From: Actinomycetota bacterium
GTDB lineage: Bacteria > Actinomycetota > Actinomycetes > Nanopelagicales > Nanopelagicaceae
Length of the DNA: 8,087 bases
Assembly: GCA_009701945.1 (NCBI GenBank)
Contig: WLJF01000023.1
Location: 1 to 8,087 of the forward strand
Direction of reading: 5' to 3'
Numbering within the stretch: the stretch's first letter is position 1; the number at the start of each line of letters is the position of its first letter. Positions 1 through 8,087 of the stretch are shown in pieces. Made by a program: the position numbers and the translations under genes. The notes under the pieces were generated by a model that ran no database searches, was not told where the DNA came from, and saw nothing but the letters and a program-made list of their open reading frames with translations.

Positions 1-563
1 GCATCAACAACACCGCGTGCAATCGCAGGTAGATCTGTCACATCTGGAGAGAGCTTGGCAATAATTGGCAATTCTCCCCCAATAGTCTTACGAACACCAT
101 CTATGACTCTGCGCGAACTCTCTGGGTCGCATGCAAATACAAGTCCACGATTTTCAACGTTGGGACAAGAAATATTGACTTCAACAGCGCTGATGCCAGA
201 GACTGAACGAAGTTTGCGTGCAAGAGTTGAGTACTCCTCAACCGTTTCACCTGCGATAGAGACAATCACTCGGGCTTTCTGTTCAATCAGCCATGGAACA
301 TCGTTTGCAAGAAATGCATCGATTCCTGGTCCTTGTAATCCAATTGAGTTGAGCATGCCTGATGGAGTCTCTGCCATACGAGGTGTTGGGCGACCATGTC
401 GCGGCTTACTCATCACAGACTTCGTGACGATAGCCCCTACTTGATTAAGAGGAAAGAACTGCGCCAACTCTTTACCGCTGCTTGCACAACCACTTGCTGT
501 GAAAATCGGGGTTGGAAACCAAGCATTCCCAAGGGTTGTGGACATATCCACTGGAAGACTCAT
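1..563 (-). CDS. pyrD: Dihydroorotate dehydrogenase, class 1B catalytic subunit (partial, 3' end beyond window)
   Basis: FMN enzyme of the cytoplasm that oxidises dihydroorotate to orotate, the fourth step of UMP synthesis. In class 1B it works as a heterotetramer with PyrK, which passes the electrons to NAD+. The ATG at 561-563 overlaps the pyrK stop as ATGA and has a modest GGAAG seven bases upstream. About 187 residues are readable without a stop; the family is about 300, so roughly the last third is missing. Visible motifs are ASG at 23-25, TKS at 47-49 (Lys48, FMN/substrate site), ETPSGMLNSIGLQGPG at 65-80, and NISCPN at 130-135. Cys133 in NISC is the class 1 catalytic base; the membrane-bound class 2 enzymes have Ser in the same place. 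IIAKLSPD follows at 167-174 (Lys170). The adjacent pyrK and the Cys favour 1B over 1A or 2. Confidence is high for the family and good for the subclass. Confidence 0.95.
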   Translation of the reverse strand, partial: MSLPVDMSTTLGNAWFPTPIFTASGCASSGKELAQFFPLNQVGAIVTKSVMSKPRHGRPTPRMAETPSGMLNSIGLQGPGIDAFLANDVPWLIEQKARVIVSIAGETVEEYSTLARKLRSVSGISAVEVNISCPNVENRGLVFACDPESSRRVIDGVRKTIGGELPIIAKLSPDVTDLPAIARGVVD

Positions 564-1408
564 AAGGACACTTCCGGTACTTTGCCTACTAAATCCCAGC
601 GAACAGTGGAGCCATCCATTACTGGTCCATCAATACACGATCTCAGCATTGACGTTGACCCGTCTTCGTTACGAACAGGGAGTACGCACGTCATGCATAT
701 TCCAATTCCACATGCCATTGACTCCTCAACAGCACATTGATGGATGACATCTGTATCAGCAACGAGTGCAGTAATTGCGGAGAGCATCGCCATAGGACCA
801 CATGAATAAATCACATCAATATTTCGATCTTTGACGATATTAAGAAGATTCTCCGTGACACGCCCTGTTTCACCCATCGAGCCATCTTCAGTGTAAATCT
901 TCAATGAATTCACTGAGCGTTTACCTTCCATCGGTGCATAGATCTTTGATCCAACGCTGGCGCCCAACAACATATCTACTTTGCAACCGCGTGACTTAAG
1001 AACGTCTGCCAAACCAAATAACGGTGCCGAACCGTAACCTCCGCCGATGAGTAGTGCACTGATGGGTTCTGTTGGAATGCCAAAAGCTGTTCCCAGTGGA
1101 GCGACAATATCTATCTCGGCTCCCTCAAGTTGGGAACACAGCCACTTACTTCCAGAACCGTGAGGGGCGACAATTAGCTCCATAGTTCCGCCATATTGAG
1201 AACTTTCAGATACTCGAGAGATTGCAAATGCACGACGCAAAATCATCTTCGATGTATCGCCACCAACGCTTATTGCTACAAAGTTTCCAGGGCGACAGTT
1301 CTTTACGATATCGCCAACATTAAGCAATATCTGGTGATAAGCACCAACGCGCTTGTTCGAAAGTATCGTCACAATCTCTTGAACGGCGTTCTTATTAATT
1401 GTTGCCAT
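560..1408 (-). CDS. pyrK: Dihydroorotate dehydrogenase electron-transfer subunit (FAD, [2Fe-2S])
   Basis: Partner of class 1B PyrD. It carries electrons from FMN of PyrD through a [2Fe-2S] cluster and FAD to NAD+. With the start used here it has 282 residues, slightly longer than common PyrK proteins. The order is a ferredoxin-reductase-like FAD domain with RAFAIS at 59-64, a NAD-binding domain with GGGYGSAP at 122-129 and SCGPMAML at 202-209, then the cluster loop SMACGIGICMTC. The likely cluster ligands are Cys233, Cys238, Cys241 and Cys258, the PyrK pattern C-x4-C-x2-C-xn-C. An additional Cys225 lies just before. The start is uncertain. ATG at 1408 makes TAATG with the carB stop, like two other junctions here; an in-frame ATG at 1423 would add five residues and overlap carB by 16 bases. 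Neither has a Shine-Dalgarno. The gene ends in ATGA with pyrD. Function is well supported; only the start is open. Confidence 0.95.
   Translation of the reverse strand: MATINKNAVQEIVTILSNKRVGAYHQILLNVGDIVKNCRPGNFVAISVGGDTSKMILRRAFAISRVSESSQYGGTMELIVAPHGSGSKWLCSQLEGAEIDIVAPLGTAFGIPTEPISALLIGGGYGSAPLFGLADVLKSRGCKVDMLLGASVGSKIYAPMEGKRSVNSLKIYTEDGSMGETGRVTENLLNIVKDRNIDVIYSCGPMAMLSAITALVADTDVIHQCAVEESMACGIGICMTCVLPVRNEDGSTSMLRSCIDGPVMDGSTVRWDLVGKVPEVSL
571..575 (-). promoter_or_regulatory. Modest ribosome binding site of pyrD, inside pyrK
   Basis: GGAAG stands seven bases before the pyrD ATG. It is weaker than those of pyrB and carA, but at a suitable distance, and fits the start at 563 in the ATGA overlap. 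Confidence 0.55.
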
Positions 1409-4400
1409 TAGCGTTTGAGCCATTCTTGGATAGGAGAGACACTCAAATCTCCAGCTTGTAATGCCTTGATTCCTTCAACGGCCGCGCTAAAACCTGCAGT
1501 AGTTGTGATAATCGGAATGGATCTTTGCACGGCAGCTGTACGAATCGCCCAACCATCTGCGCGTGTTCCACGGCCGACCGGAGTGTTAATCACCAGATCA
1601 ATATCTCCTGAATTGAGCATTTCAACAATCGTCTTCTCACCCATAGGACCTGTTCCTTGAGAGTTCTTGCGTACAACAACTGTTGCAACGCCATGCTCTG
1701 CAAGGAAAGTCGCGGTTCCATCGGTGGCAAGCAATCTGAATCCGAGGGCAGCTAAACCTTGAGCAGGTGCGATCCCATGCTTCTTATCCTTATCGGCAAG
1801 TGAGATAAAGACTGTTCCTGTCTTTGGAAGTGGTCCAAATGAACTGATCTGAGACTTTGCATATGACTCACCAAATGTTGCAGCGATGCCCATCACTTCA
1901 CCGGTTGAACGCATCTCAGGTCCAAGAACCGCATCGACTCCCCGACCATCAGCACGGCGGAAACGGTTCCATGGAAGAACAGCCTCCTTCACGCTAATTC
2001 CCTTTGCGACAGCATCTCCTTCAGTAGGAAGTACTCCCTCTGAGCGAAGCTCTGCAATCGTTGTTCCAAGCGAGATTCTTGCTGCAGCTTTAGCCAGTGG
2101 AACTCCAGTTGCCTTACTGACAAATGGCACTGTGCGAGATGCACGTGGATTTGCTTCTAAGACATAGAGAATGTGATCGGCCATCGCGAACTGAATATTG
2201 ATAAGACCCAGAACTCCCACTCCTTGAGCAATCTTTAATGTCGCTTCACGAATCTGAACGCGTTGTGAATCTGAAATAGTCATCGCAGGAAGCACGCATG
2301 CGCTATCACCTGAGTGAATACCCGCCTCTTCAATATGTTCCATGATTCCACCCAGAAAGAGTTCGTTGCCGTCATAGAGAGCATCGACATCTAATTCAAT
2401 TGCTGAATCAAGGAAGCGATCTACCAAGACGGGGTGATCTGGAGTTATATCAGTTGCGCGAGAAATGAAGCCAGATAGCGCTTCATCGTCATAAACGATC
2501 TCCATGCCGCGCCCGCCAAGAACGAAACTTGGACGAACTAAGACTGGATATCCGATGCGATGGGCGATATCGAGCGCTTCCATTTGAGAAGATGCCATTC
2601 CAAATTCAGGTGCAGTGAGACCTTGTTCTTTTAGAACTTGCCCAAATGCTCCACGCTCTTCAGCTAAATTGATTGCATCAGGACTTGTTCCAAGAATGGT
2701 GACACCTGCTGCCTTGAGACCTGCTGCAAGTCCTAGTGGCGTCTGTCCACCCAGTTGAGTGATGACACCTAACACGGGTCCAGCTTGAGTTTCTGCATGC
2801 ACAACTTCCAGGACATCTTCGAGAGTAAGTGGTTCAAAATAGAGTCGATCGGATGTGTCGTAATCGGTGGAAACCGTCTCAGGGTTGCAGTTAATCATGA
2901 TGGTTTCATAACCTGCAGCACGTAATGTGAAGGATGCATGAACGCATGAGTAATCGAACTCAATTCCCTGACCAATACGGTTTGGCCCACTACCGAGAAT
3001 AATCACAGCAGGCTTGGTGCGAGGACGAACCTCTGTCTCTTCCTCGTAACTTGAGTAGTGATACGGAGTAAATGCTTCAAACTCAGCAGCACATGTATCA
3101 ACAGTCTTATAGACAGGGCGAAGATTGAGTTGATGACGGGCCTTTCTGACATCACCTTCAGAAATTCCACGGATGGCAGCAATCTGCGCATCAGAAAATC
3201 CTGTGCTCTTTGCAAGCTTAAGTAGATCTAGTGAGAGCTCGCCAGGTTGGGCAATAGTGCGCGCAACATCATCAATAATCTCAATCTGACGCAAGTACCA
3301 GCGATCAATCTTGGTTGAGCTAAAGACCTCATCCATCGTCGCACCCAACCACAGTGCACGTTGCACTTGCTGCAGTCGATACTCTGTTGGCATCTTCATA
3401 GATTCCAGAAGATTTGATTTCTCATCAACTGAGCGGGCATCGGTGAAGGTGAAGATGGCTTCTTTCCGCTCCAGAGAGCGTAGCGCCTTCATCAGCGCTT
3501 CAGGGAATGAGCGACCAATAGCCATCGCCTCCCCCACGCTCTTCATTGTCGTTGTCAGACGAGGGTCCGCATCTTGAAACTTCTCAAAGGCAAAACGAGG
3601 CGCCTTCACGACAATGTAATCAAGAGTCGGTTCAAAAGAAGCTGGTGTGACCTGTGTGATGTCATTCTTGATTTCATCGAGGGTGTAACCAATAGCAAGC
3701 TTGGTAGCAATCTTTGCAATAGGAAAACCTGTCGCCTTTGAAGCAAGAGCACTTGAGCGAGAAACACGAGGGTTCATCTCAATGACAATGATGCGACCTG
3801 TATCAGGATTGACAGCAAATTGGATATTACAGCCACCTGTATCAACGCCAACTTCACGAATGATGTCGATAGAGAGGTCACGCAGCTTCTGGTATTCAAC
3901 GTCTGTCAGTGTCAGAGCAGGAGCCACGGTAATCGAATCTCCAGTATGGACACCCATCGGATCGATATTTTCAATGCTGCAGACGATCACCACGTTATCT
4001 GACTTATCTCTCATTACTTCGAGTTCATACTCTTTCCAACCGATGATTGACTCCTCGATCAGAACTTCCGAAGTCGGACTGTGGCGAAGACCTGCGCCAG
4101 CAATCTGCCGGAGAGTCTGCTCATCAAATGCGATTCCAGAACCTAAACCACCCATAGTGAATGAAGGGCGGATTACTGCCGGATAACCAAGTTGAGCAAC
4201 TGCCCCCATCACATCATCCATGGTGTGACAGATGATCGAGCGGGCTGACTCTCCACCAATCTTTTCAACAATTCCTCTAAAGAGTTCACGATTTTCACCG
4301 CGTTCAATCGCATCGACATCTGCACCGATGAGTTTGACGTTATATCTCTCGAGAGTTCCAGCCTTAAAGAGTCCGATTGCAGCGTTAAGAGCGGTCTGAC

Positions 4401-4674
4401 CACCCAGCGTTGCAAGAACCGCATCTGGACGCTCCTTTGCGATGATGCGCTCAATAAATTCAGGTGTGATGGGCTCGATGTAGGTCGCATCTGCAAATTC
4501 AGGATCAGTCATAATCGTTGCTGGGTTTGAATTGACCAAGATGACGCGAATGCCTTCAGCACGCAATACACGGCAGGCTTGTGTTCCCGAATAATCAAAT
4601 TCGCAGGCCTGTCCGATGACAATCGGTCCTGAACCAATGACCAGTACGCTCTTTATCGATTCATCGCGAGCCAT
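1408..4674 (-). CDS. carB: Carbamoyl-phosphate synthase, large (ammonia-dependent synthetase) subunit
   Basis: Makes carbamoyl phosphate from bicarbonate, two ATP and ammonia tunnelled from CarA; the product feeds PyrB and, usually, arginine synthesis. It has 1088 residues against about 1073 in E. coli, and both homologous halves are intact. The first (carboxyphosphate) half has [17 protein letters not shown] at 14-30, GGQTALN at 91-97, RPSFTMGG at 169-176, and Gln285, Glu299 and Asn301, the E. coli metal-binding positions. An oligomerisation region covers roughly 405-550. The second (carbamate) half starts near 555 with [17 protein letters not shown] at 561-577, [14 protein letters not shown] at 714-727 and EANPRASR at 840-847. 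An MGS-like allosteric domain runs from about 950 to the end. It has T984 and T987 in TDGT and N1030-T1031, matching the kind of residues that bind UMP in E. coli, so feedback by UMP is plausible but inferred. The ATG overlaps the carA stop as TAATG, with GAGG seven bases upstream. Confidence 0.98.
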   Translation of the reverse strand: MARDESIKSVLVIGSGPIVIGQACEFDYSGTQACRVLRAEGIRVILVNSNPATIMTDPEFADATYIEPITPEFIERIIAKERPDAVLATLGGQTALNAAIGLFKAGTLERYNVKLIGADVDAIERGENRELFRGIVEKIGGESARSIICHTMDDVMGAVAQLGYPAVIRPSFTMGGLGSGIAFDEQTLRQIAGAGLRHSPTSEVLIEESIIGWKEYELEVMRDKSDNVVIVCSIENIDPMGVHTGDSITVAPALTLTDVEYQKLRDLSIDIIREVGVDTGGCNIQFAVNPDTGRIIVIEMNPRVSRSSALASKATGFPIAKIATKLAIGYTLDEIKNDITQVTPASFEPTLDYIVVKAPRFAFEKFQDADPRLTTTMKSVGEAMAIGRSFPEALMKALRSLERKEAIFTFTDARSVDEKSNLLESMKMPTEYRLQQVQRALWLGATMDEVFSSTKIDRWYLRQIEIIDDVARTIAQPGELSLDLLKLAKSTGFSDAQIAAIRGISEGDVRKARHQLNLRPVYKTVDTCAAEFEAFTPYHYSSYEEETEVRPRTKPAVIILGSGPNRIGQGIEFDYSCVHASFTLRAAGYETIMINCNPETVSTDYDTSDRLYFEPLTLEDVLEVVHAETQAGPVLGVITQLGGQTPLGLAAGLKAAGVTILGTSPDAINLAEERGAFGQVLKEQGLTAPEFGMASSQMEALDIAHRIGYPVLVRPSFVLGGRGMEIVYDDEALSGFISRATDITPDHPVLVDRFLDSAIELDVDALYDGNELFLGGIMEHIEEAGIHSGDSACVLPAMTISDSQRVQIREATLKIAQGVGVLGLINIQFAMADHILYVLEANPRASRTVPFVSKATGVPLAKAAARISLGTTIAELRSEGVLPTEGDAVAKGISVKEAVLPWNRFRRADGRGVDAVLGPEMRSTGEVMGIAATFGESYAKSQISSFGPLPKTGTVFISLADKDKKHGIAPAQGLAALGFRLLATDGTATFLAEHGVATVVVRKNSQGTGPMGEKTIVEMLNSGDIDLVINTPVGRGTRADGWAIRTAAVQRSIPIITTTAGFSAAVEGIKALQAGDLSVSPIQEWLKR

Positions 4675-5801
4675 TAGAGCGCCTCAACTTTTCTTGGATA
4701 TTGCACCATCAAATCCACAAATCGATCAAAGAGATAAGCAGCATCATGTGGGCCGGCTGCAGCTTCTGGGTGATACTGCACGCTAAATGCACCGCGTTCT
4801 GTGAGTTCAAGACCTTCTACAACTCCATCGTTGAGTGATACATGTGTGACCTGACCTGGACCATAGACGGTGGAAAACCCTGCATCGGTTGGCGCCTGCA
4901 AAGCAAAGCCATGATTGTGCGCAGTGATTTCTACCTTTCCCGTCTTGCGATCAATAACGGGTTGATTAATACCGCGGTGGCCAAATTGCAGCTTGTATGT
5001 TGCAAACCCGAGTGCGCGACCAAGAATCTGATGACCGAAGCAGATACCAAAGATGGGAATCTCTTGGGCAAGAATTGACCGCACGAGTTCAATCGTTTCA
5101 GTCATCGTTGCAGGATCTCCCGGGCCATTAGAGAGAAACACTCCATCAGGCTTTATTGCCAAAATCTCATCTAGCGTTGCGTTATATGGCATTACATGAA
5201 CTTCAATGCCACGCTCTGCCATAGCTCGAGGTGTGGCGCCCTTAATCCCTAAGTCAATCGCTGCAACAGTGAATTTCTTCTCCCCCACTGCAGGAACAAC
5301 ATATGTCGATTCTGTTGAAACATCAGCGCTGAGGTATGCACCACTCATTGCAGGTTGTTTACGAACCTCAATAACCATCTCTTCACGAGAGAGATCAAGG
5401 CCTGAGAAGATTCCAACACGCATAGCTCCACGATCACGTAAGTGACGTGTAATGGCTCGCGTATCAACTCCTTGAATTCCAACTATCGCCTGATCAATTA
5501 ACTCTGCTTCAAGATCTTTCTCGCTACGCCAATTACTAGTAAGCGTTGAAGGATTTCGCACTACAAATCCTGCCACCCAGTATTTCTTTGATTCATTATC
5601 AAAAGTATTGACTCCAGTATTTCCAATATGCGGCGCTGTCATCACAACAACTTGCTTGTGGTAAGAGGGGTCAGTGAGGGTTTCTTGGTAGCCAGTCATG
5701 CCTGTTTGAAAGACAGCTTCACCAAATGTCTTACCGGTTGCAGCCCATGAACTTCCTTCAAAGATGCGGCCATCATCGAGGACGAAGAATGCTTTACTCA
5801 T
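4674..5801 (-). CDS. carA: Carbamoyl-phosphate synthase, small (glutamine amidotransferase) subunit
   Basis: Hydrolyses glutamine and delivers ammonia to CarB through the intersubunit tunnel. It has 375 residues, a normal length. The N-terminal CarA-specific domain (about 1-170) contains [15 protein letters not shown] at 26-40 and the typical TDPSY at 43-47. The C-terminal class I amidotransferase domain has SNGPGDP at 224-230, the nucleophile elbow GICFGHQ at 252-258 with Cys254, and YHPE at 343-346 supplying His344 and Glu346, so the catalytic triad is complete. The start at ATGA overlaps the pyrC stop. A strong AAGGGGG lies six bases upstream inside pyrC and fixes this start; the nearby upstream ATG at 5803-5805 is out of frame. 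The stop overlaps the carB start as TAATG, fitting the one-to-one assembly of the two subunits. Confidence 0.98.
   Translation of the reverse strand: MSKAFFVLDDGRIFEGSSWAATGKTFGEAVFQTGMTGYQETLTDPSYHKQVVVMTAPHIGNTGVNTFDNESKKYWVAGFVVRNPSTLTSNWRSEKDLEAELIDQAIVGIQGVDTRAITRHLRDRGAMRVGIFSGLDLSREEMVIEVRKQPAMSGAYLSADVSTESTYVVPAVGEKKFTVAAIDLGIKGATPRAMAERGIEVHVMPYNATLDEILAIKPDGVFLSNGPGDPATMTETIELVRSILAQEIPIFGICFGHQILGRALGFATYKLQFGHRGINQPVIDRKTGKVEITAHNHGFALQAPTDAGFSTVYGPGQVTHVSLNDGVVEGLELTERGAFSVQYHPEAAAGPHDAAYLFDRFVDLMVQYPRKVEAL
4682..4685 (-). promoter_or_regulatory. Ribosome binding site of carB, inside carA
   Basis: GAGG stands seven bases before the carB ATG, within the last codons of carA, and supports the start in the TAATG overlap at 4674. 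Confidence 0.7.
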
Positions 5802-7084
5802 GCATTTCCCCCTTCGAAGACGAGCTTGCCGCTATAGATTGTCGCCAGAATTCGTCCTGGCAACTCCATCCCATGGAAGGGAGTATTGCGACTTCGGGAG
5901 GCAACTAGATCGCGATCCACTCTCAACACCTGCGTTGGATTCATCACAGTAATGTGTGCTGGAGCCCCAACCTTTAACTCTTGCCCTTGATTCTCATAGC
6001 GACCAATTCGAGCGGGTGCATAACTCATGCGATCTGCGACCTTATCCCAATTCATCAAACCGGTTTCCACCATTGTCTTATTAACAATGCTCAATGCAGT
6101 TTCAAGACCGAGCATGCCAAAGGATGCTTCCTGCCATTCGCATTCTTTAGTCTCAGCTGGGTGTGGAGCGTGATCTGTAGCCACAATATCGATAGTCCCA
6201 TCTGCCAGCGCTTCACGAAGTGCCATGACATCTGACTCTGTGCGAAGTGGTGGATTGACCTTAAATACTGGGTCATAACTACGAGCCAGTTCATCGGTGA
6301 GGAGCAAATGATGAGGCGTGACCTCAGCAGTCACGTTAATTCCGCGAGCCTTCGCCCATCGAATGATTTCAACTCCACCTGCTGTAGTCAGATGACAAAT
6401 GTGTAATCGTGCCTGAACATGATCTGCAAGTAATACATCGCGAGCGATGATTGCTTCCTCCGCAATTGCCGGCCAACCTTTAAGACCTAGTTGTGAAGAA
6501 ACAATTCCTTCATTCATTTGCGAGCCTTGTGTCAGACGTGGCTCTTGCGCATGCTGGGCAATCACACCATCGAACTTCTTCACATACTCAAGCGCTCGTC
6601 GCATCACTAGAGGATCGAAGACGCAGTGTCCGTCATCGCTAAAGACTCGAACTCGCGCCATGGAATCCGCCATTGCACCAATTTCAGCTAGATGTTCGCC
6701 TTCAAGACCACGTGTCACAGCGCCAATCGGAAATACATCAAGAAGACCAGCAGATTGACCAAGTCGATAGACCTGCTCAACAACACCTGCTGTGTCGGCA
6801 ACAGGTGAAGTATTTGCCATCGCACTCAGCGCCGTGAAACCACCTTTAACCCCAGCACGAGAGCCTGACTCAACAGTCTCTGCATCTTCTCGTCCGGGCT
6901 CACGCAAGTGTGTGTGAAGGTCAACTAGTCCTGGAAGAACTATGGAGTGAGATGCATCAATTCGCTTCGCGTCTTTATCTTCAATCTTCTCAGCAATCTC
7001 AGCGATAAGACCATTTTTGATAAGTAGATCGGACTTCTTACCGTTAGCAAGTGTTCCGCCTGAGATAAGGATTGATTGGCTCAT
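5798..7084 (-). CDS. pyrC: Dihydroorotase, class I
   Basis: Zinc amidohydrolase that cyclises N-carbamoyl-aspartate to dihydroorotate, the third step. The 428 residues are normal for class I enzymes (class II, as in E. coli, is near 350). Metal and active-site residues sit where the family has them: [10 protein letters not shown] at 55-64 (His57, His59, Arg61), FSDDG at 148-152 (Asp151, bridging ligand in class I in place of a carboxylated lysine), His178 in QHAQE, His231 in CHLTT, and Asp304 in [19 protein letters not shown] at 400-410 is the usual C-terminal motif before the closing beta segment. No catalytic residue is lost, so this is not one of the inactive PyrC-like scaffold proteins found beside some ATCases. 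The start overlaps the pyrB stop as ATGA with GGAG seven bases upstream; the end overlaps carA in the same way. Nothing in the sequence suggests hydantoinase or allantoinase instead. Confidence 0.97.
   Translation of the reverse strand: MSQSILISGGTLANGKKSDLLIKNGLIAEIAEKIEDKDAKRIDASHSIVLPGLVDLHTHLREPGREDAETVESGSRAGVKGGFTALSAMANTSPVADTAGVVEQVYRLGQSAGLLDVFPIGAVTRGLEGEHLAEIGAMADSMARVRVFSDDGHCVFDPLVMRRALEYVKKFDGVIAQHAQEPRLTQGSQMNEGIVSSQLGLKGWPAIAEEAIIARDVLLADHVQARLHICHLTTAGGVEIIRWAKARGINVTAEVTPHHLLLTDELARSYDPVFKVNPPLRTESDVMALREALADGTIDIVATDHAPHPAETKECEWQEASFGMLGLETALSIVNKTMVETGLMNWDKVADRMSYAPARIGRYENQGQELKVGAPAHITVMNPTQVLRVDRDLVASRSRNTPFHGMELPGRILATIYSGKLVFEGGNA
5808..5814 (-). promoter_or_regulatory. 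Ribosome binding site of carA, inside pyrC
   Basis: AAGGGGG stands six bases before the carA ATG and is among the strongest purine runs at any junction here. It encodes the Glu-Gly-Gly near the PyrC C-terminus. It decides the carA start at 5801 over the out-of-frame ATG just upstream. Confidence 0.75.
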
Positions 7085-8028
7085 TCTGATGCTCCGATCT
7101 CTTGAGAACCTGCAAGAAGTAGATAGAGGATTGCCATGCGAACACTCACACCATTAGTTACTTGTTCAAGAATCACTGACCGAGCACTGTCTGCGCTATC
7201 TGCAGTGATTTCTAGTCCACGATTCATTGGTCCTGGGTGCATCACAATTGCGCTTGGTTTCATCAGTTTGAGGCGATCCTTATTCAATCCGAAATATCGC
7301 GAATATTCACGCGCATTAGGGAAGAAGAGCTCTGTCATTCGCTCAAGTTGAATACGCAACATCATCACTGCATCAACTGACTCAATGACGGAATCAAAGT
7401 CATATGAAACCTTCACTGGCCATGACTCAACGCCCACAGGCAAAAGTGTCGGTGGTGCAACGAGTGTTACCTGAGCACCTAACTTGGTCAGAAGAAGAAC
7501 ATTGCTGCGAGCAACACGTGAGTGCAGAACATCTCCGACGATTGCAATATGCAGACCGGTGAGGTCATCTCCCCCATGCGCTAAATGCTTTCTAATTGTG
7601 AAAGCATCAAGAAGTGCCTGGCTCGGATGCTCATGTGTTCCATCTCCTGCGTTAACAACAGATCCTGTCATCCACTGACTATCTGCAAGACGCTGAGCAG
7701 CACCTGATGCGCTATGTCGGATGATGACAGCATCTGCACCCATAGCCTGCAGAGTTTGAGCTGTATCCTTTAATGATTCGCCTTTACTGACGCTAGAGCC
7801 TTTTGCAGAGAAGTTAATAACATCTGCAGAAAGTCTCTTTGCCGCAGCTTCAAAGGAGATGCGTGTTCTGGTGGAATCTTCTGCAAAGAGATTGACGATT
7901 GTGCGACCACGCAATGTGGGGAGCTTTTTCATAGGGCCATCTGATACACGCGCTAACTCTTCTGCGGTATTCAGTATTTGAAGTGCTTCAACCCTACTTA
8001 AATCTGCTATTGATAGGAGATGGCGCAT
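7081..8028 (-). CDS. pyrB: Aspartate carbamoyltransferase, catalytic chain
   Basis: Transfers the carbamoyl group from carbamoyl phosphate to aspartate, the committed step of pyrimidine synthesis; a trimer in the cytoplasm. It has 315 residues, typical of a PyrB chain. The carbamoyl-phosphate domain has [11 protein letters not shown] at 50-60 (Ser52, Thr53, Arg54, Thr55) and SVSKGES at 79-85, with Lys82 reaching into the neighbouring active site. HPSQALLD at 134-141 follows. The aspartate domain has [11 protein letters not shown] at 165-175, MLRIQLER at 223-230 and [11 protein letters not shown] at 264-274. The RxQxER form distinguishes it from ornithine carbamoyltransferase, which has other aspartate/ornithine-loop motifs. 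The start overlaps the pyrR stop as TAATG and has a strong GAAGGTGG six bases upstream. No pyrI regulatory chain gene is in the window, so it probably works without one, as in Bacillus. Confidence 0.98.
   Translation of the reverse strand: MRHLLSIADLSRVEALQILNTAEELARVSDGPMKKLPTLRGRTIVNLFAEDSTRTRISFEAAAKRLSADVINFSAKGSSVSKGESLKDTAQTLQAMGADAVIIRHSASGAAQRLADSQWMTGSVVNAGDGTHEHPSQALLDAFTIRKHLAHGGDDLTGLHIAIVGDVLHSRVARSNVLLLTKLGAQVTLVAPPTLLPVGVESWPVKVSYDFDSVIESVDAVMMLRIQLERMTELFFPNAREYSRYFGLNKDRLKLMKPSAIVMHPGPMNRGLEITADSADSARSVILEQVTNGVSVRMAILYLLLAGSQEIGASE
7092..7095 (-). promoter_or_regulatory. Ribosome binding site of pyrC, inside pyrB
   Basis: GGAG stands seven bases before the pyrC ATG, within the last codons of pyrB, and supports the start at 7084 in the ATGA overlap. 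Confidence 0.7.
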
Positions 8029-8087
8029 TATTTGCCACCTTCTTCCAGTGAAACCGCATCCACACCATCGAGTTCTGTGAATTGAAC
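8028..8087 (-). CDS. pyrR: Probable PyrR regulator / uracil phosphoribosyltransferase, last 19 residues (partial, 5' part beyond window)
   Basis: A reading frame entering from the right edge gives 19 residues ending in TAA, and that stop overlaps the pyrB ATG as TAATG. The tail reads [19 protein letters not shown]. The V-x-L/F-x-E-x-D-x-x-D-x-V pattern resembles the end of PyrR, the UMP-sensing RNA-binding regulator, and pyrR is the gene directly before pyrB in Mycobacterium, Streptomyces and Bacillus. In mycobacteria PyrR is reported to act at the translation start of the operon; whether it does here cannot be seen, because the leader lies outside. The call rests on position plus a short tail, so it is probable, not certain. 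The frame also carries the pyrB Shine-Dalgarno in its final codons. Confidence 0.72.
   Translation of the reverse strand, partial: VQFTELDGVDAVSLEEGGK
8035..8042 (-). promoter_or_regulatory. Ribosome binding site of pyrB, inside pyrR
   Basis: GAAGGTGG lies six bases before the pyrB ATG, within the last codons of pyrR. It is a good match to the anti-Shine-Dalgarno and confirms the 8028 start, which overlaps the pyrR stop by one base. Confidence 0.8.

Noticed and set aside
55..444. Plus-strand open frame of 129 codons
   Set aside because: It is antisense to pyrD, whose own frame is intact and carries ETPSGMLNSIGLQ and NISCPN; no independent support for the plus frame.
396..747. Two overlapping plus-strand frames at the pyrK/pyrD junction
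   Set aside because: Both run opposite the C-terminal end of pyrK and the start of pyrD, show no family features, and are explained by chance openness.
3701..4186. Plus-strand open frame of 161 codons opposite carB
   Set aside because: It lies antisense to the highly conserved first synthetase half of CarB, lacks recognisable motifs, and is low-complexity in the Ser/Arg-rich way typical of shadow frames.
4209..4496. Minus-strand frame of 95 codons within carB in another frame
   Set aside because: Same-strand out-of-frame shadow of CarB residues around the first ATP-grasp region; the CarB frame is unbroken here, so it is neither a frameshift nor a nested gene.
1408..4674. Internal similarity between the two halves of carB (GSGPxxIGQ and RPSFxxGG motifs twice)
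   Set aside because: This is the ancient internal duplication found in all CarB proteins, not a new repeat or a gene fusion.
6447..6758. Plus-strand frame of 103 codons opposite pyrC
   Set aside because: Antisense shadow of the PyrC region with the Asp151 and His178 ligands; Cys/Arg/Ser-rich with no domain.
1..8087. Search by eye for terminators, RNA genes, CRISPR, insertion sequences or a novel system
   Set aside because: Coding sequence fills the whole window with overlapping genes; no repeat arrays, tRNA-like folds, inverted-repeat ends or unexplained gaps were seen.

Overview
The window holds one continuous de novo pyrimidine (UMP) biosynthesis operon, read entirely on the minus strand. 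In transcription order, from high to low coordinates, it contains the 3' end of a probable pyrR (8028-8087), pyrB aspartate carbamoyltransferase (7081-8028), pyrC dihydroorotase (5798-7084), carA and carB carbamoyl-phosphate synthase subunits (4674-5801 and 1408-4674), pyrK electron-transfer subunit (560-1408), and pyrD, a class 1B dihydroorotate dehydrogenase cut by the window start (1-563). Together they cover the steps from glutamine and bicarbonate to orotate. The missing last steps (pyrE, pyrF) must be elsewhere; pyrF just beyond position 1 is a reasonable guess.

The proteins look actinobacterial. CarB matches remembered actinobacterial CarB closely around residues 522-625, and the backbone order pyrR-pyrB-pyrC-carA-carB is the one seen in Mycobacterium and Streptomyces. 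Base composition is moderate (high-40s percent GC by eye), far below typical soil actinobacteria, and packing is extreme. A streamlined aquatic actinobacterium, for example of the freshwater acI/Nanopelagicales type, would fit. That placement is inference from style, not from a search.

There is not a single intergenic base in the window. All six junctions overlap: three are TAATG (pyrR/pyrB, carA/carB, and carB/pyrK with the preferred pyrK start) and three are ATGA (pyrB/pyrC, pyrC/carA, pyrK/pyrD). Five downstream genes have a Shine-Dalgarno-like sequence at 6-7 nt spacing inside the preceding gene; pyrK has none. This points to one polycistronic, translationally coupled unit. Its promoter and any PyrR-responsive leader lie upstream of pyrR, outside the window.

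The enzymes appear intact: catalytic and metal-binding residues are present in every one, with no frameshift. I see no mobile element, RNA gene, CRISPR array or phage trace, and no undescribed system. The points most worth a second look are the gapless junctions, the NAD-linked class 1B dehydrogenase (pyrK+pyrD) in an actinobacterial pyr operon, the missing Shine-Dalgarno at pyrK, and the absence of the extra membrane-protein gene that sits between pyrC and carA in Mycobacterium.
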